Notes under the pieces: generated by a model
Told to the model about the DNA's origin: nothing
Database searches by the model: none
What the model saw: only the letters and a program-made list of their open reading frames with translations
Shown: piece by piece, positions 45,563-54,949 of the stretch
Position numbering within the stretch: position 1 is the stretch's first letter
How the letters are laid out: every line of letters starts with the position of its first letter
Origin: Salegentibacter sp.
Lineage (GTDB): Bacteria > Bacteroidota > Bacteroidia > Flavobacteriales > Flavobacteriaceae
Assembly (NCBI GenBank): GCA_017795085.1
Contig: CP051246.1
Span: forward strand, 3,660,514-3,724,513
Length of the DNA: 64,000 nt
Direction of reading: 5' to 3'
Program-made: the position numbers and the translations under genes

Positions 45563-46247
45563 ACATTTAATGATTTAGCAATGTTTAATAATAAAGTAGA
45601 AATTCAACGTTTCTTATGTTCATTTAACATCAGGTAGGGAAATCCTTGATACCAATCCCTGTCCAAATTCATTGTTTACACAAATGGCAGGAAAAATTTT
45701 CTCTTTTTTTAGTCAGGAACTCAATAATCTAACGTTATCCCTGAACACATTAAAAGGGCTGAAGGTTTTCGCAATCAGTTAAATCGTTGTTTAGTATTAT
45801 ATTGATAAACTAAAAGAATTTTTTCATCATATAGTTTTTCAATAGTGATCCAGTGTCACTTCATTCAGAAACTTAGATTCCTAATCAAACCCAACAGCTT
45901 TTCCCGTATTGAGATCCAACACAAGGTTTTGAAAATTTTAAAAATCTATTCTAAATAGCCTGTTTTAAGTATTGGCTTTTACAAGATGACATTTCATATT
46001 TTACAACTACATAAAATACTCATCAAGAAGTTCACAAACTATATATTCCCCTATTAAAATTAATTCCCTATAGAAAAAATCTAATTAGAAATTATAATAT
46101 TTTAGAGATTAATCTGCAATTTCCTATGGAAAGCCAGGAAACCTGAGATTACAATAAATATTGTAAGTTCTCGTGATATGGCTCTTCCAAAATCTCTAGA
46201 TCCAATATCTGTTTCTAAAATTCACCTGGCTTCATATCTATTTACTA
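45563..46247 (-). pseudogene. Decayed GH116/DUF608 paralogue, C-terminal part
   Basis: This 685-base stretch has no open gene but aligns colinearly with the intact GH116 gene at about 38598-39250. Anchors are TACACAAATGGCAGG at 45677-45691 and 38649-38663, AATAGCC at 45954 and 38941, and GGCTCTTCCAAAA at 46180-46192 and 39201-39213, with weaker similarity between them and spacing reduced by about 50 bases overall. In translation it gives LEEPYHENLQY where the intact protein has LEEPHHNTYDI, and IWTGIGIKD where the intact one has VWTGIEYQV. It corresponds to residues about 545-765 of the intact protein. It lies directly behind the small PUL 3 lipoprotein, so PUL 3 once had its own GH116 gene here. 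Confidence 0.85.
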
Positions 46248-46649
46248 TTAAAACTCTATAGTATTACCCAAGGAATAGAGTAAATCGGAAACATGGGGCT
46301 CTGTGGCATCATAATCTGCCATAACTTTTACTGTAAAACGATATTCATTAGCAGAATCATAAGGAATGTATGTATAAGATTCCGGGTTATCACTCAAAGT
46401 AATATTCCCTGCTTCCCGATTGCCGTTCACCAAAGTACTTATTTGAACAGAAACAGGCTCAATCACTCCCTCGGGATAAGATTGCGGAAGATCCCAAGTT
46501 AATATTACTTCATCTCCGGAAATTTCATAATTTAAATTAGAAACCGCTTCTAAGGAAGCACCCGGTTTTGATTCTATATAATCGTCATTATAGCATCCGG
46601 ATAAAAAGAAGATGCTAAACAAAAAACTGTATAAGATATTTTTACTCAT
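46248..46649 (-). CDS. Small SusE-position surface lipoprotein with one Fn3-like domain
   Basis: A 133-residue lipoprotein with lipobox LSGC (Cys19) and the acidic sequence YNDDYIES after the Cys, favouring surface export. The rest forms one fibronectin-III/DUF4945-like module (VSNLNYEISGDEVILTWDLP and EYRFTVKVMADY). It begins 16 bases after the SusD stop, the normal place for a SusE-type accessory binding protein, but is much shorter than usual. The decayed GH116 sequence begins right after its stop, so a truncation during that rearrangement is possible, although the domain itself looks whole. Confidence 0.75.
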   Translation of the reverse strand: MSKNILYSFLFSIFFLSGCYNDDYIESKPGASLEAVSNLNYEISGDEVILTWDLPQSYPEGVIEPVSVQISTLVNGNREAGNITLSDNPESYTYIPYDSANEYRFTVKVMADYDATEPHVSDLLYSLGNTIEF

Positions 46650-46665
46650 AATTCAAAATTTAAAA

Positions 46666-48405
46666 TTAATATCCAGGATTTTGCACATATACTCCTTGAG
46701 ACCAGTTCATTTGTGCTTGAGGAATTGGGAGATATTCATCTCGCCCCGCCGTAAAATAGGCTACATCAAGCCACGGTTTTCTTTCACTCTCCTTTTCAAA
46801 ATATTCATTCATCACTTCTTCAGCAATTCCCCATCTTACCAAATTATAAAAACGTCTACCTTCCATAGCCATCTCCAGTCGGTTTTCCCACATTAAAGCT
46901 TCCCAGGCAGTTTCTTCATCCCAGGTAACATTTACTCCATCCTCATAAAGAGCAATGTCATAGTTTGTAGGGTATGACCCATCCGGCAGAGTAAGCATTT
47001 GCGTACTATTTGCAGCACGCGTTCTTAGTTCGTTTATTATAGGAAGTGCCTCTTGGTGTCGACCTAATTGGATCAGGATTTCCGCTTTCCATAATAAAAC
47101 TTCAGCATAACGAACTTCTCTTTGATTCATTGAATTATACATCCAAAACTCATCCCATAGACCAGGGTCATCGGTTGGCACATTCTCTTTCATAGAATGA
47201 AAATGACCATAAATTCCCGGGTCTCTAGATCCTGAAAGTTCATAAGTGATATCCTGATATTTCCAGGGAAATCCCGGAATACCAACAGTATGACCCAAGC
47301 GTGGATCAAATGAATTATTATTAAAATATTCATCATAATTTTCAACTTCTACATCAAATTCATTGAAATCATCAAATATTGGTAATCCATCTTCACCAAC
47401 CTTAAAGGCATTTACCATATTTACTGTAGCTTTATGAAAATCACAGCAACTGTAATAAGGGTTCCACCATGGAGCAGTTAAACCGTTACCTTCATTTAAA
47501 TTACCCCGGGGGGTTCCATCATCTGTTGTGAATTGTAGTTCCCAAATAGACTCGGAAGTGGAGTTATCATATTCAGGTAAAAAATTATGGGCGAAATCAG
47601 AGGTTAAGCTAAAGCCTCCATTTTCAATTATATCATTCACGTAAGTTAATGCTTCGGAAAGCCTATCTGTATTTACACCTGTTACCTGGTGGTTCTCATC
47701 TTGCGGGTATGCCATCCAAAGTAAAGTTTTAGCCAAATATGCTTTTGCAGCAAAAGCATTAGCCCTGCCCACTTCTTCTTGAGTTGATGGTAGGTTATCT
47801 GCCGCAAACTTAAAATCATCATATATTTTTTGCCATAATGGAATATCATTTTCCATATCATCAGGCCTATTGGAAATTTGCGGTATTTCTTCTGGAGTTG
47901 CGGTTTCATCTATATAAGGAACCCATTTCCATCTTCTTTTAATTTTATAGTAAATCCATCCTCTTATGAATCTCATTTCAGCCAATCTTTCCTGCTTTAA
48001 AGGATAATCTGCTTCATCCACATTATTTATAGCATTTATGGCGGTATTAGCACGTGAGATTCCTTGGTACGCTCTGTACCAAACATTATCGTTATTTCCG
48101 ACACTTGCATTAACTAATGAGAAAACCTCCATCTGATACCAGGGAGTTTGGTCATTTAATCCTCCGCCACCCTTATAGGCATCATCAGATCTTATACTAT
48201 TAACCCAAGGATTAAGCGTTTCAAATGCGTGTGACCGGGGTATAAAAGCATATGCTGCAGTCACAAAACCGTCGAGCTGCTCAGGTTCCTGCAATTGATT
48301 TTCAGTTAGGACTGCTTTTGGATTTACATCTAAGAAATCCTCTTCACAACCCGCAAAGACGAAAACTACTATAATGATTAATAAAGTTTTATTAAGATAT
48401 TTCAT
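46666..48405 (-). CDS. SusD-like surface glycan-binding lipoprotein (PUL 3)
   Basis: A 579-residue RagB/SusD lipoprotein. Lipobox FAGC gives Cys20, followed by EEDFLDVNPKAVLTENQL. Family helices include LAEMRFIRGWIYYKIKRRWKWVPYI and the C-terminal end is GVYVQNPGY. It starts 11 bases after the SusC stop. With SusC it would bind and import oligosaccharides made at the surface by the GH183 lipoprotein encoded just upstream, that is, D-arabino-oligosaccharides if the reading of this locus is right. Confidence 0.96.
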   Translation of the reverse strand: MKYLNKTLLIIIVVFVFAGCEEDFLDVNPKAVLTENQLQEPEQLDGFVTAAYAFIPRSHAFETLNPWVNSIRSDDAYKGGGGLNDQTPWYQMEVFSLVNASVGNNDNVWYRAYQGISRANTAINAINNVDEADYPLKQERLAEMRFIRGWIYYKIKRRWKWVPYIDETATPEEIPQISNRPDDMENDIPLWQKIYDDFKFAADNLPSTQEEVGRANAFAAKAYLAKTLLWMAYPQDENHQVTGVNTDRLSEALTYVNDIIENGGFSLTSDFAHNFLPEYDNSTSESIWELQFTTDDGTPRGNLNEGNGLTAPWWNPYYSCCDFHKATVNMVNAFKVGEDGLPIFDDFNEFDVEVENYDEYFNNNSFDPRLGHTVGIPGFPWKYQDITYELSGSRDPGIYGHFHSMKENVPTDDPGLWDEFWMYNSMNQREVRYAEVLLWKAEILIQLGRHQEALPIINELRTRAANSTQMLTLPDGSYPTNYDIALYEDGVNVTWDEETAWEALMWENRLEMAMEGRRFYNLVRWGIAEEVMNEYFEKESERKPWLDVAYFTAGRDEYLPIPQAQMNWSQGVYVQNPGY

Positions 48406-48416
48406 AACTATAAATG

Positions 48417-51400
48417 TTAAAGTGATACATTTAGACCTACTAAAAAGATTTGTGGCCTTACATATGAATTTGCACCTGGACTTTCTGGATCAATTCCAGT
48501 ATAAGCATCTTCACCCCACCATTTATGAAGATTAACTACATTTTGGGCATTAGCATAAATTCTTGCACGATGCATATTTAAATCTGTTAAGAAGCTTTCC
48601 GGTAATGAATATCCCAATTCTATATGCCTAAGTTTTAAATAAGAACCTGATTCAAGAAAATATGATGAAGCTCTTAACTCATCATTGGGATTTATTAAGG
48701 AAAGTGCAGGGATATCAGAATCTGGATTTGAAAGGGACCAGGCATCTAAAACACGTGTAGGATGATTTAAATCCTTCTGGACATGCACATTCCAAAAATC
48801 GCTATAGGTCTTCCAGTCGTTCCACACCGTAGGGCCAACAACACCTTGCCAGAACATAGAAAAATCAAAATTTTTATATCCGGCTTCAAAATTAATTCCA
48901 TATTCAAAATCGGGATCACTCACACCCAGCCAAGTTCGGTCGTGATCAAACGTAATACGCCCATCACCATTTAAATCTTTATATCTAATTCTTCCTAAGC
49001 CCTTACCTTGCTGTTCTGGAGAATTGTCTACCTCATCCTGGGAAGTAAATAAACCATCCGCTATAAATCCGTAGTGGGAATTAAGAGGACGGCCTAATAT
49101 ATCATCGTCCAAACCATTTCCGCCATATGTATATTTAACAGATTCCGGTAAATCATCAATCTTATTTCGGTAAGAACTAATATTTCCGGTAATACTATAA
49201 GTGAATTCTCTCCCCGGGTTGCTGGAATAAGAGGCAATAAACTCCACACCCTGATTTGTCATATTTGCTGCGTTAATCCATTGATAACCTCCTTCTCCAA
49301 TAGCAGCTATATAAGGAGGTTCATATAACATTCCATCAGTATATTTATAAAAATAATCCACAGAGCCAGACAAAGCCCCATCAAATAAACCAAAATCAAC
49401 TCCCAGATTTGTTTGTTGAGTTGATTCCCAACGCAAATTAGAGTTTCCTGTATGTAATTTCCTGTAACCAGAATATAAGTCTCCCGTTTCATTTCCCGCA
49501 AGCCCATAACTGGTCGCATTGTAATTTGCATCATAAATATTAACAAGAGCATTAGTAGGAATATTTGAATTACCGTTCACACCCCAACTAGCTCTAAGTT
49601 TTAAATTTTGTACTATATCACTATTTTCAAGAAAAGTTTCTTCACTCAATCGCCATCCACCAGAAACAGCTGGGAAAAAACCAAACTGATTATTTATACC
49701 AAATTTTGATGAACCGTCATAACGTAAAGTCGCTGAAAGTAAATATTTATCATCAAATACATAATTGAATTTTGAAAAATAAGAAAGTAAAGACCACTCA
49801 TCACCACCTCCATAAACTTCTTGATTACCTGAAGCAGCATTTAAATACGCGTAATCATAATCTTCAATCTCAATATCACGACGGTAGCCACGAAGATCCT
49901 CAATCATATAATGTACGTTTTCTATGCCCAGTAAAAAATCAAGTTGATGCTTATCTGTTTCAAAACTATAATTCAAGGTATTAGTCCAGGTTGTTGTTAA
50001 TTCCTGATCCCATCTGCTATTAACTCCATTATTCTCATCTTGACGCCCCCCGCCTTCTTCCCAGGTGAAGTCGATATGTCTAAAATTGGTAGCAGTATAA
50101 TCAATTCCAAACGAGGTACGGAAATCAAAATTTTTTAAAACGTTTAAATTAGCATAAACATTACCTACGACCGTATTTACGGTATTATCATTATCTTTTT
50201 CCATAGTCAGTATCCTAACGGGGTTATTATAATCATCCATTCCTAAATTCATCGCAGTACCTCCCCATCCCCCATCAATAGTATGAACAGGAACAATAGA
50301 AGGCATTCGCAAAAGATTATTAGTCTGATTTTGATTATTCACTTTTATGTTCGCCAAGGAAATATTCTCCCCAATTTGTAACCTATCTTTAAGTAGCCGG
50401 AATTCTGAATTAAAGCGAAGAGTATATCTTCTAAATTTGGAATGTATTTGCGTACCTTGGTTTTCATAATAGTTAAGAGAAAGCATGGTATTCGATTTTT
50501 CACTACCATTAGAAAGCGTTATGTTATGGTTATTTTGTATACCTAATTGAGTTCCTTCCTTAAACCAATTAGTATTTGCCGACGGCATTGTTTGGTCTTC
50601 GTTTAACCATTCCACAGGTGTCACACTCTCTAAAACTGGAACTCCATTATCATCTTCATACCAGTCATATTCAAATATTTGAGACATAGCATTGGGATCG
50701 CTACCATCATTAACTGCAGCCTGCCAATAAGCCCGCCCATATTCTTGCGTATTTAACATCTCTACCTGATTCATAAAAGTTGAAACTCCGAAATACGCAT
50801 CATAATCCAATTTGGTTTCTCCAATTGTTCCTTTTTTCGTTTCAATCAAAATTACCCCACTTGCGGCCCTTGACCCATAAATACTAGCAGAAGCAGCATC
50901 TTTTAGCACCTGAATAGATTCAATATCGTTAGGATTTATATCGTTTAAACTAATATTAGTCGGAAGTCCATCAACTACAATTAATGGAGGAGCTGAACGC
51001 ATCGAGGTTATCCCTCTTATCTGGACGCCAACGTTGCCCGTGGGGCTTCCATCTCCAGTTACCCTCACCCCGGGAAGCCTTCCTTGCAGTCCCTGCATGA
51101 CATTGGTATAACTGTTTTTTTCAATTTCATCAGAAGAAGCTGTTGCCACCGCCCCGGTCAAATCTGCTTTTTTCTGCTTCATATAACCAGTTACAATAAC
51201 TTCATCTAAACGGGCTGGATCTTCTTCCATAGTAACGTTAATAACCTCGCTACCCTCAATGTCAACTTCTTGGGTTCTAAAACCTATAAAGGAAAACACT
51301 AATACATCATTTTCTCTCGCTTCAATTGAAAATTCACCATCCATATTTGTGGCTACTCCGGTTGTAGTCCCCTTTATCTGGACTGTTGTTCCCGGAACAG

Positions 51401-51554
51401 GCATATTATTTTCATCTACCACTGTTCCAGTAACAGTCTGTTGCGGTGATGCTATTGCTGTTTGGCCCAACAGAAAGAGGAATATTATTAACCAATACTG
51501 CTTTACCTCTTGCTTTTTAAAGCTATTTATAAATTTGCTGTAATTATAATCCAT
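48417..51554 (-). CDS. SusC-like TonB-dependent oligosaccharide transporter (PUL 3)
   Basis: A 1045-residue transporter. The signal region (YWLIIFLFLLGQTAIASPQQ) is followed by the regulatory-like domain (TVTGTVVDENNMPVPGTTV), the TonB-box-like DEVIVTGYMKQKK, the plug with GITSMRSAPPLIVVDGLPTN and ESIQVLKDAASASIYGSRAASG, and a barrel ending FLVGLNVSL. Three copies of the TTAATCGATTAA-type palindrome lie within 130 bases of its start, the densest cluster of these sites in the window, marking the main regulated promoter of PUL 3. Confidence 0.96.
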   Translation of the reverse strand: MDYNYSKFINSFKKQEVKQYWLIIFLFLLGQTAIASPQQTVTGTVVDENNMPVPGTTVQIKGTTTGVATNMDGEFSIEARENDVLVFSFIGFRTQEVDIEGSEVINVTMEEDPARLDEVIVTGYMKQKKADLTGAVATASSDEIEKNSYTNVMQGLQGRLPGVRVTGDGSPTGNVGVQIRGITSMRSAPPLIVVDGLPTNISLNDINPNDIESIQVLKDAASASIYGSRAASGVILIETKKGTIGETKLDYDAYFGVSTFMNQVEMLNTQEYGRAYWQAAVNDGSDPNAMSQIFEYDWYEDDNGVPVLESVTPVEWLNEDQTMPSANTNWFKEGTQLGIQNNHNITLSNGSEKSNTMLSLNYYENQGTQIHSKFRRYTLRFNSEFRLLKDRLQIGENISLANIKVNNQNQTNNLLRMPSIVPVHTIDGGWGGTAMNLGMDDYNNPVRILTMEKDNDNTVNTVVGNVYANLNVLKNFDFRTSFGIDYTATNFRHIDFTWEEGGGRQDENNGVNSRWDQELTTTWTNTLNYSFETDKHQLDFLLGIENVHYMIEDLRGYRRDIEIEDYDYAYLNAASGNQEVYGGGDEWSLLSYFSKFNYVFDDKYLLSATLRYDGSSKFGINNQFGFFPAVSGGWRLSEETFLENSDIVQNLKLRASWGVNGNSNIPTNALVNIYDANYNATSYGLAGNETGDLYSGYRKLHTGNSNLRWESTQQTNLGVDFGLFDGALSGSVDYFYKYTDGMLYEPPYIAAIGEGGYQWINAANMTNQGVEFIASYSSNPGREFTYSITGNISSYRNKIDDLPESVKYTYGGNGLDDDILGRPLNSHYGFIADGLFTSQDEVDNSPEQQGKGLGRIRYKDLNGDGRITFDHDRTWLGVSDPDFEYGINFEAGYKNFDFSMFWQGVVGPTVWNDWKTYSDFWNVHVQKDLNHPTRVLDAWSLSNPDSDIPALSLINPNDELRASSYFLESGSYLKLRHIELGYSLPESFLTDLNMHRARIYANAQNVVNLHKWWGEDAYTGIDPESPGANSYVRPQIFLVGLNVSL

Positions 51555-51570
51555 TATTACACTATTTTAA

Positions 51571-51582
51571 TTAATCGTTTAA
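51571..51582. promoter_or_regulatory. Operator variant TTAATCGTTTAA upstream of SusC (PUL 3)
   Basis: It matches 11 of 12 bases of the palindrome TTAATCGATTAA and lies 17 bases before the SusC start, nearest of three sites. A position this close to the gene would fit repression by blocking early transcription. Confidence 0.6.
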
Positions 51583-51596
51583 CTAATAAGATATTT

Positions 51597-51608
51597 TTAA
51601 TCGATTAA
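51597..51608. promoter_or_regulatory. Operator TTAATCGATTAA upstream of SusC (PUL 3)
   Basis: A perfect palindrome, 26 bases from the variant site at 51571 and 75 bases from the site at 51672. The spacing of near-integral helical turns between copies would allow cooperative binding. Confidence 0.7.
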
Positions 51609-51671
51609 ATAATATTGACTTAACTTGTTTTTAACATCACTAATATAACCAAGTTTTCTACATTCTCAAAT

Positions 51672-51683
51672 TTAATCGATTAA
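51672..51683. promoter_or_regulatory. Distal operator TTAATCGATTAA upstream of SusC (PUL 3)
   Basis: A perfect palindrome with symmetric flanks (AAATTTAATCGATTAAAATT), about 118 bases before the SusC start and 68 bases beyond the stop of the GH183 gene. Its pairing with the proximal copies resembles the two-site arrangement before GH116. A weaker match, TTAATCGTTTTG, is at 53068-53079 upstream of GH183. Confidence 0.7.
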
Positions 51684-51750
51684 AATTTGATGTATCTTAG
51701 TAATTTTATTTCATATTGATTTATATACAATAAAATTAGGTTAAAAATCA

Positions 51751-53007
51751 TTACTTTGATAATTGAGCCTTCATTAAAACTACCGTGTAAGGATTCCAAG
51801 TAGACATTGTAAAGTAAATAGTAGTAGATGTGTCATCCCCGGTTGCAAAATGCTCAAATTGATAAGGACCATATTCGCCTCCCCATTCATTCTCCCTCCC
51901 AGGATCGTGGAGTTCATCACAATTTTGATCCTGCCAGTTTACGTGAATAAAATTACAATATCCATTATCTTCCCAAGGTTCAAATATGACCTGAGTCTCG
52001 GTCCAAGGCCCCCAGGGGTTATCTGCCGTTCTCATATTGACACCTCTGGGATTTTCACAATTATATAGCAATATCCATTTTTTAATAAATTTATTATAGG
52101 AGACTGAAAATTCTCCCACGCAGTCTATTTCCATATCAAAAACCGGAAGTGCATTAAACTCAGTGTTTTTCCATACAGGATTTTTATCTTCATCAACTCC
52201 TGCATAATACTTTCTTGACTGTGGATTCTCTATTTCATTTGCTGGTTGATACGCTAAATACACTTCACTCTGCCTATAAGTTCCGGATCCGAAAGTTATT
52301 AAGCCTTCTTCATTTTCTTCAGTAGGCAGACCTTCCCACTCGGAAGAATTTGATTGCACTACCGAAACATTAATAAATTTATTTGTGGAATAATCATATA
52401 AATATCTAAAAGTCCTGGCTCCGTCGTTATTTGATTTTGCCAGTACTGATCGTCCCATTGTAATTTGCGAACTATGATCAGTAGTATGGTATATATACAT
52501 TTGATCTCCCACCATTACACCTTCCGTAGGAACCTCAAATTCATTCTGGCTAATTTCTGGAACTGTTAATGGATAATAACTACCATTTACATCTTCAACA
52601 AAATTAAGCTTGAGACCATCTTCAGGATTATCATCGGTAGTATAAGCCACAGTGTTAGGTAAACCTCCGCGATCTCCCCAGGTATCACCAAATAGTATAA
52701 ATGTGGTATCACCTTTTTTAAATGGTACTCCCAAATCGGTGGCTTCCAAACCATATCGTGAATAAGTTTGGCTACGGGTTGGTTCATCCCGTTCCCTATC
52801 TATTTCTCCCACCAGTTGCTCCAATTTTTTGGCTCTTTGAATAATTTCTACATCAGAAGGGACGATATCCAGCGTTGTTGGTTCAACTTCTTCCTCTTTC
52901 TCATCAGGGGGTAAATCCTCATTATCATCATCCGAACAACTAAAAGTGAGAAAAACCATAATGAGCAGCATTCCAACAATTAAATAAATTTTTATAATAG
53001 ATTTCAT
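51751..53007 (-). CDS. GH183 (DUF4185) surface lipoprotein, probable endo-D-arabinanase
   Basis: A 418-residue lipoprotein. Signal lipobox TFSC gives Cys24, followed by SDDDNEDLPPDEKEEE, a strong acidic surface-export signal. The DUF4185 propeller-type domain starts SRYGLEATDLGVPFKKGDTT (Asp91 in ATDLG is a conserved acidic candidate) and has LFGDTWGD (106-112), VGEFSVSYNKFIKKW and a C-terminal YFTMSTWNPYTVVLMKAQL. Members of this family, now GH183, were reported as endo-acting D-arabinanases on mycobacterial arabinogalactan and lipoarabinomannan. Surface location and position before SusC/SusD fit the initial depolymerising enzyme. Family assignment is good; substrate is by family knowledge. 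Confidence 0.87.
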   Translation of the reverse strand: MKSIIKIYLIVGMLLIMVFLTFSCSDDDNEDLPPDEKEEEVEPTTLDIVPSDVEIIQRAKKLEQLVGEIDRERDEPTRSQTYSRYGLEATDLGVPFKKGDTTFILFGDTWGDRGGLPNTVAYTTDDNPEDGLKLNFVEDVNGSYYPLTVPEISQNEFEVPTEGVMVGDQMYIYHTTDHSSQITMGRSVLAKSNNDGARTFRYLYDYSTNKFINVSVVQSNSSEWEGLPTEENEEGLITFGSGTYRQSEVYLAYQPANEIENPQSRKYYAGVDEDKNPVWKNTEFNALPVFDMEIDCVGEFSVSYNKFIKKWILLYNCENPRGVNMRTADNPWGPWTETQVIFEPWEDNGYCNFIHVNWQDQNCDELHDPGRENEWGGEYGPYQFEHFATGDDTSTTIYFTMSTWNPYTVVLMKAQLSK

Positions 53008-53140
53008 AAAATGACTTTTAATATAACGTTTTCGTGCTTAGATGTAAAACCCCATATAGATCCTATATTAATCGTTTTGATTTTTAAATTGGCAATCTTC
53101 TAAATTTACACTTCTACGAATCAAAGAGACCTGAATACAA

Positions 53141-53794
53141 TTACATAAAAGATTTAGCATCTTCTAAAAATTTGGATAAGCCGGTTTCTGTAAGTGGATG
53201 TTTCAACAAACCGTCTATGGATGATAATGGACCTGTCATAACATCTGCCCCAAGTTTAGCACAATTAATCACATGCATCGTATGCCTTATGGAGGCAGCA
53301 AGAATTTCTGTTTCAAATTTATAATTATCATAAATTAGACGAATTTCTGCAATAAGGTTCAACCCATCTGTAGAAATATCATCTAATCTTCCTAAAAATG
53401 GGGAAACATAAGTTGCACCTGCCTTTGCTGCAAGGAGAGCTTGTCCTGATGAAAAGATTAAAGTGCAATTGGTTTTTATTCCCTTATCAGAAAAGTATTT
53501 TATGGCTTTTAAACCTTCTTTAATCATTGGAACTTTTACAACGATTTGCTCGTGCAATTTTGCAAGTTCTTCCCCCTCGCGTACAATTCCATCAAAATCA
53601 GTCGCTACTACTTCCGCCGAAACATCGCCATCTACGATTTCGCAAATATCCAGGTAATGTTGAAGAATATTGTCTTTCCCTGTAATATCTTCCTTTGCCA
53701 TTAAGGAAGGGTTGGTAGTGACTCCATCGAGAACACCTAAGCCTTGCGCTTCTTTAATGTGAATTAAATTTGCCGTATCAATAAAAAATTTCAT
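53141..53794 (-). CDS. tal: Transaldolase of the TalC/FSA size class
   Basis: A 217-residue decameric-type transaldolase. The Schiff-base Lys is Lys87 in [12 protein letters not shown]. Residues that separate transaldolase from fructose-6-phosphate aldolase favour transaldolase: Glu61 in SAEVVATD (Gln in the aldolase) and Phe133 in [10 protein letters not shown] (Tyr in the aldolase). TTNPSL and [15 protein letters not shown] complete the signature. It sits between GH183 and an unknown secreted protein. Together with the split transketolase in the same locus it provides the non-oxidative pentose-phosphate reactions for carbon entering as pentulose-5-phosphate. Confidence 0.93.
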   Translation of the reverse strand: MKFFIDTANLIHIKEAQGLGVLDGVTTNPSLMAKEDITGKDNILQHYLDICEIVDGDVSAEVVATDFDGIVREGEELAKLHEQIVVKVPMIKEGLKAIKYFSDKGIKTNCTLIFSSGQALLAAKAGATYVSPFLGRLDDISTDGLNLIAEIRLIYDNYKFETEILAASIRHTMHVINCAKLGADVMTGPLSSIDGLLKHPLTETGLSKFLEDAKSFM

Positions 53795-53856
53795 AGTATT
53801 CTAAATTTAAAAAATATCAAACCGTTTTACTTCTCATTTTAAAATCTTTCTCTTCT

Positions 53857-54945
53857 TTAGTAATCAATTAAAGCCTTTGCCGGTTTTCTGCTGATTCCAA
53901 AATAAAACTGCTGACCTTCTTCGTAATCTTCCCTTAGTTCAAAATTTTCATAAGCAGGTCCATTAGGTATCTTAATATAATGTGACTCATTTCTACTGCC
54001 ACCAGCCCAATAAGTAGCCCTACCGTTAACTCTTACCCGCAATGAATTATCAGCTTCTTCAGCATCTTTTTTCCAATACTGAACTACTTTGAAAAAAGGG
54101 CGATACCGCCAGTTTTGATTGCGAAAATATTTATCCTTTTGTGGCCAGTCCGACAGTTCTGAAAAGGATTCATCATTTTCTATTAGTGCAATATATTCAC
54201 CCTTCTGATTTTTAAAAATTCTTTCTTTTTCATATTCCTCTTTTTCTATGAAATCGATATCCGCATATCCTGAATACAATTCATTTGAATTTATTACTTC
54301 ATCTTTTAAATATAGGTTTCGTGCCCTGGCATAATTTCCCATGGTAGCTGTAAGAACACATCGCTCCATTTCGGCGCTATCCTCTTGGTGAAAAATTTCA
54401 AAAGCAACCTCTTCGGGTTTATCACTTCTGATACTTACTTTGAAGTAAGGATGGGCGTCATTTTTAAATTTCTCCATAAAGACATAAAAAGACAATTCTT
54501 CAACCTCAGGATTGTCAGGGTCAGGATTTGATATTTTACCACGGGTTCTTGCTGCCGGGAAAAAACTACCAGGAATTTTATCTTCAGAGGCCCACATCAG
54601 TTTTCCCCATTTTTCGTCCACAAGTGATGGAGATATCTCACTAAACTCCATTTCACCATCAACCACGGGTTCAACGGCGATATAATTGATGTGGTGAACT
54701 TTACCTCCAGCATGATAGCCCATTCGAAAAAGTCCGCGAGGGCCACCAGTAGCATTTTTCCCAATTTCAATTGGGGAAGGCCACAAACCTATAACTATGC
54801 CTCCTTCAATTCCCCACACAGCTTCATCAAAATTATCACTTGGTCTAATCCATTTAATGTCATCCTTTTGCTGTGCAAAATTACTGCTACTAAAACCCAG
54901 TAGGGCAATCAATAAAATACAATAATGCTGAATGATTTTTTTCAT
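53857..54945 (-). CDS. Secreted protein of unknown function linked to GH172 genes
   Basis: I do not recognise this 362-residue protein. It has a signal peptide ending near residue 25 (ILLIALLGFSSSNFAQQ). The body is rich in beta-strand-like segments (WGIEGGIVIGLWPSPIEIG, INYIAVEPVVDGEMEFSE, ELSFYVFMEKFKNDAHPYFKVSI, TATMGNYARARNLYLKD), and conserved-looking acidic residues recur, but no catalytic signature is evident. It starts four bases after the adjacent GH172 stop, so the two are tightly coupled. Context suggests a periplasmic enzyme or binding protein acting on a D-arabinan decoration. It is the best candidate in the locus for a new carbohydrate-active family. Confidence 0.75.
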   Translation of the reverse strand: MKKIIQHYCILLIALLGFSSSNFAQQKDDIKWIRPSDNFDEAVWGIEGGIVIGLWPSPIEIGKNATGGPRGLFRMGYHAGGKVHHINYIAVEPVVDGEMEFSEISPSLVDEKWGKLMWASEDKIPGSFFPAARTRGKISNPDPDNPEVEELSFYVFMEKFKNDAHPYFKVSIRSDKPEEVAFEIFHQEDSAEMERCVLTATMGNYARARNLYLKDEVINSNELYSGYADIDFIEKEEYEKERIFKNQKGEYIALIENDESFSELSDWPQKDKYFRNQNWRYRPFFKVVQYWKKDAEEADNSLRVRVNGRATYWAGGSRNESHYIKIPNGPAYENFELREDYEEGQQFYFGISRKPAKALIDY

Positions 54946-54949
54946 TAGC

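Noticed and set aside
53141..53794. Transaldolase-size gene as fructose-6-phosphate aldolase
   Set aside because: Glu61 and Phe133 occupy the positions where the aldolase has Gln and Tyr, so transaldolase is preferred.
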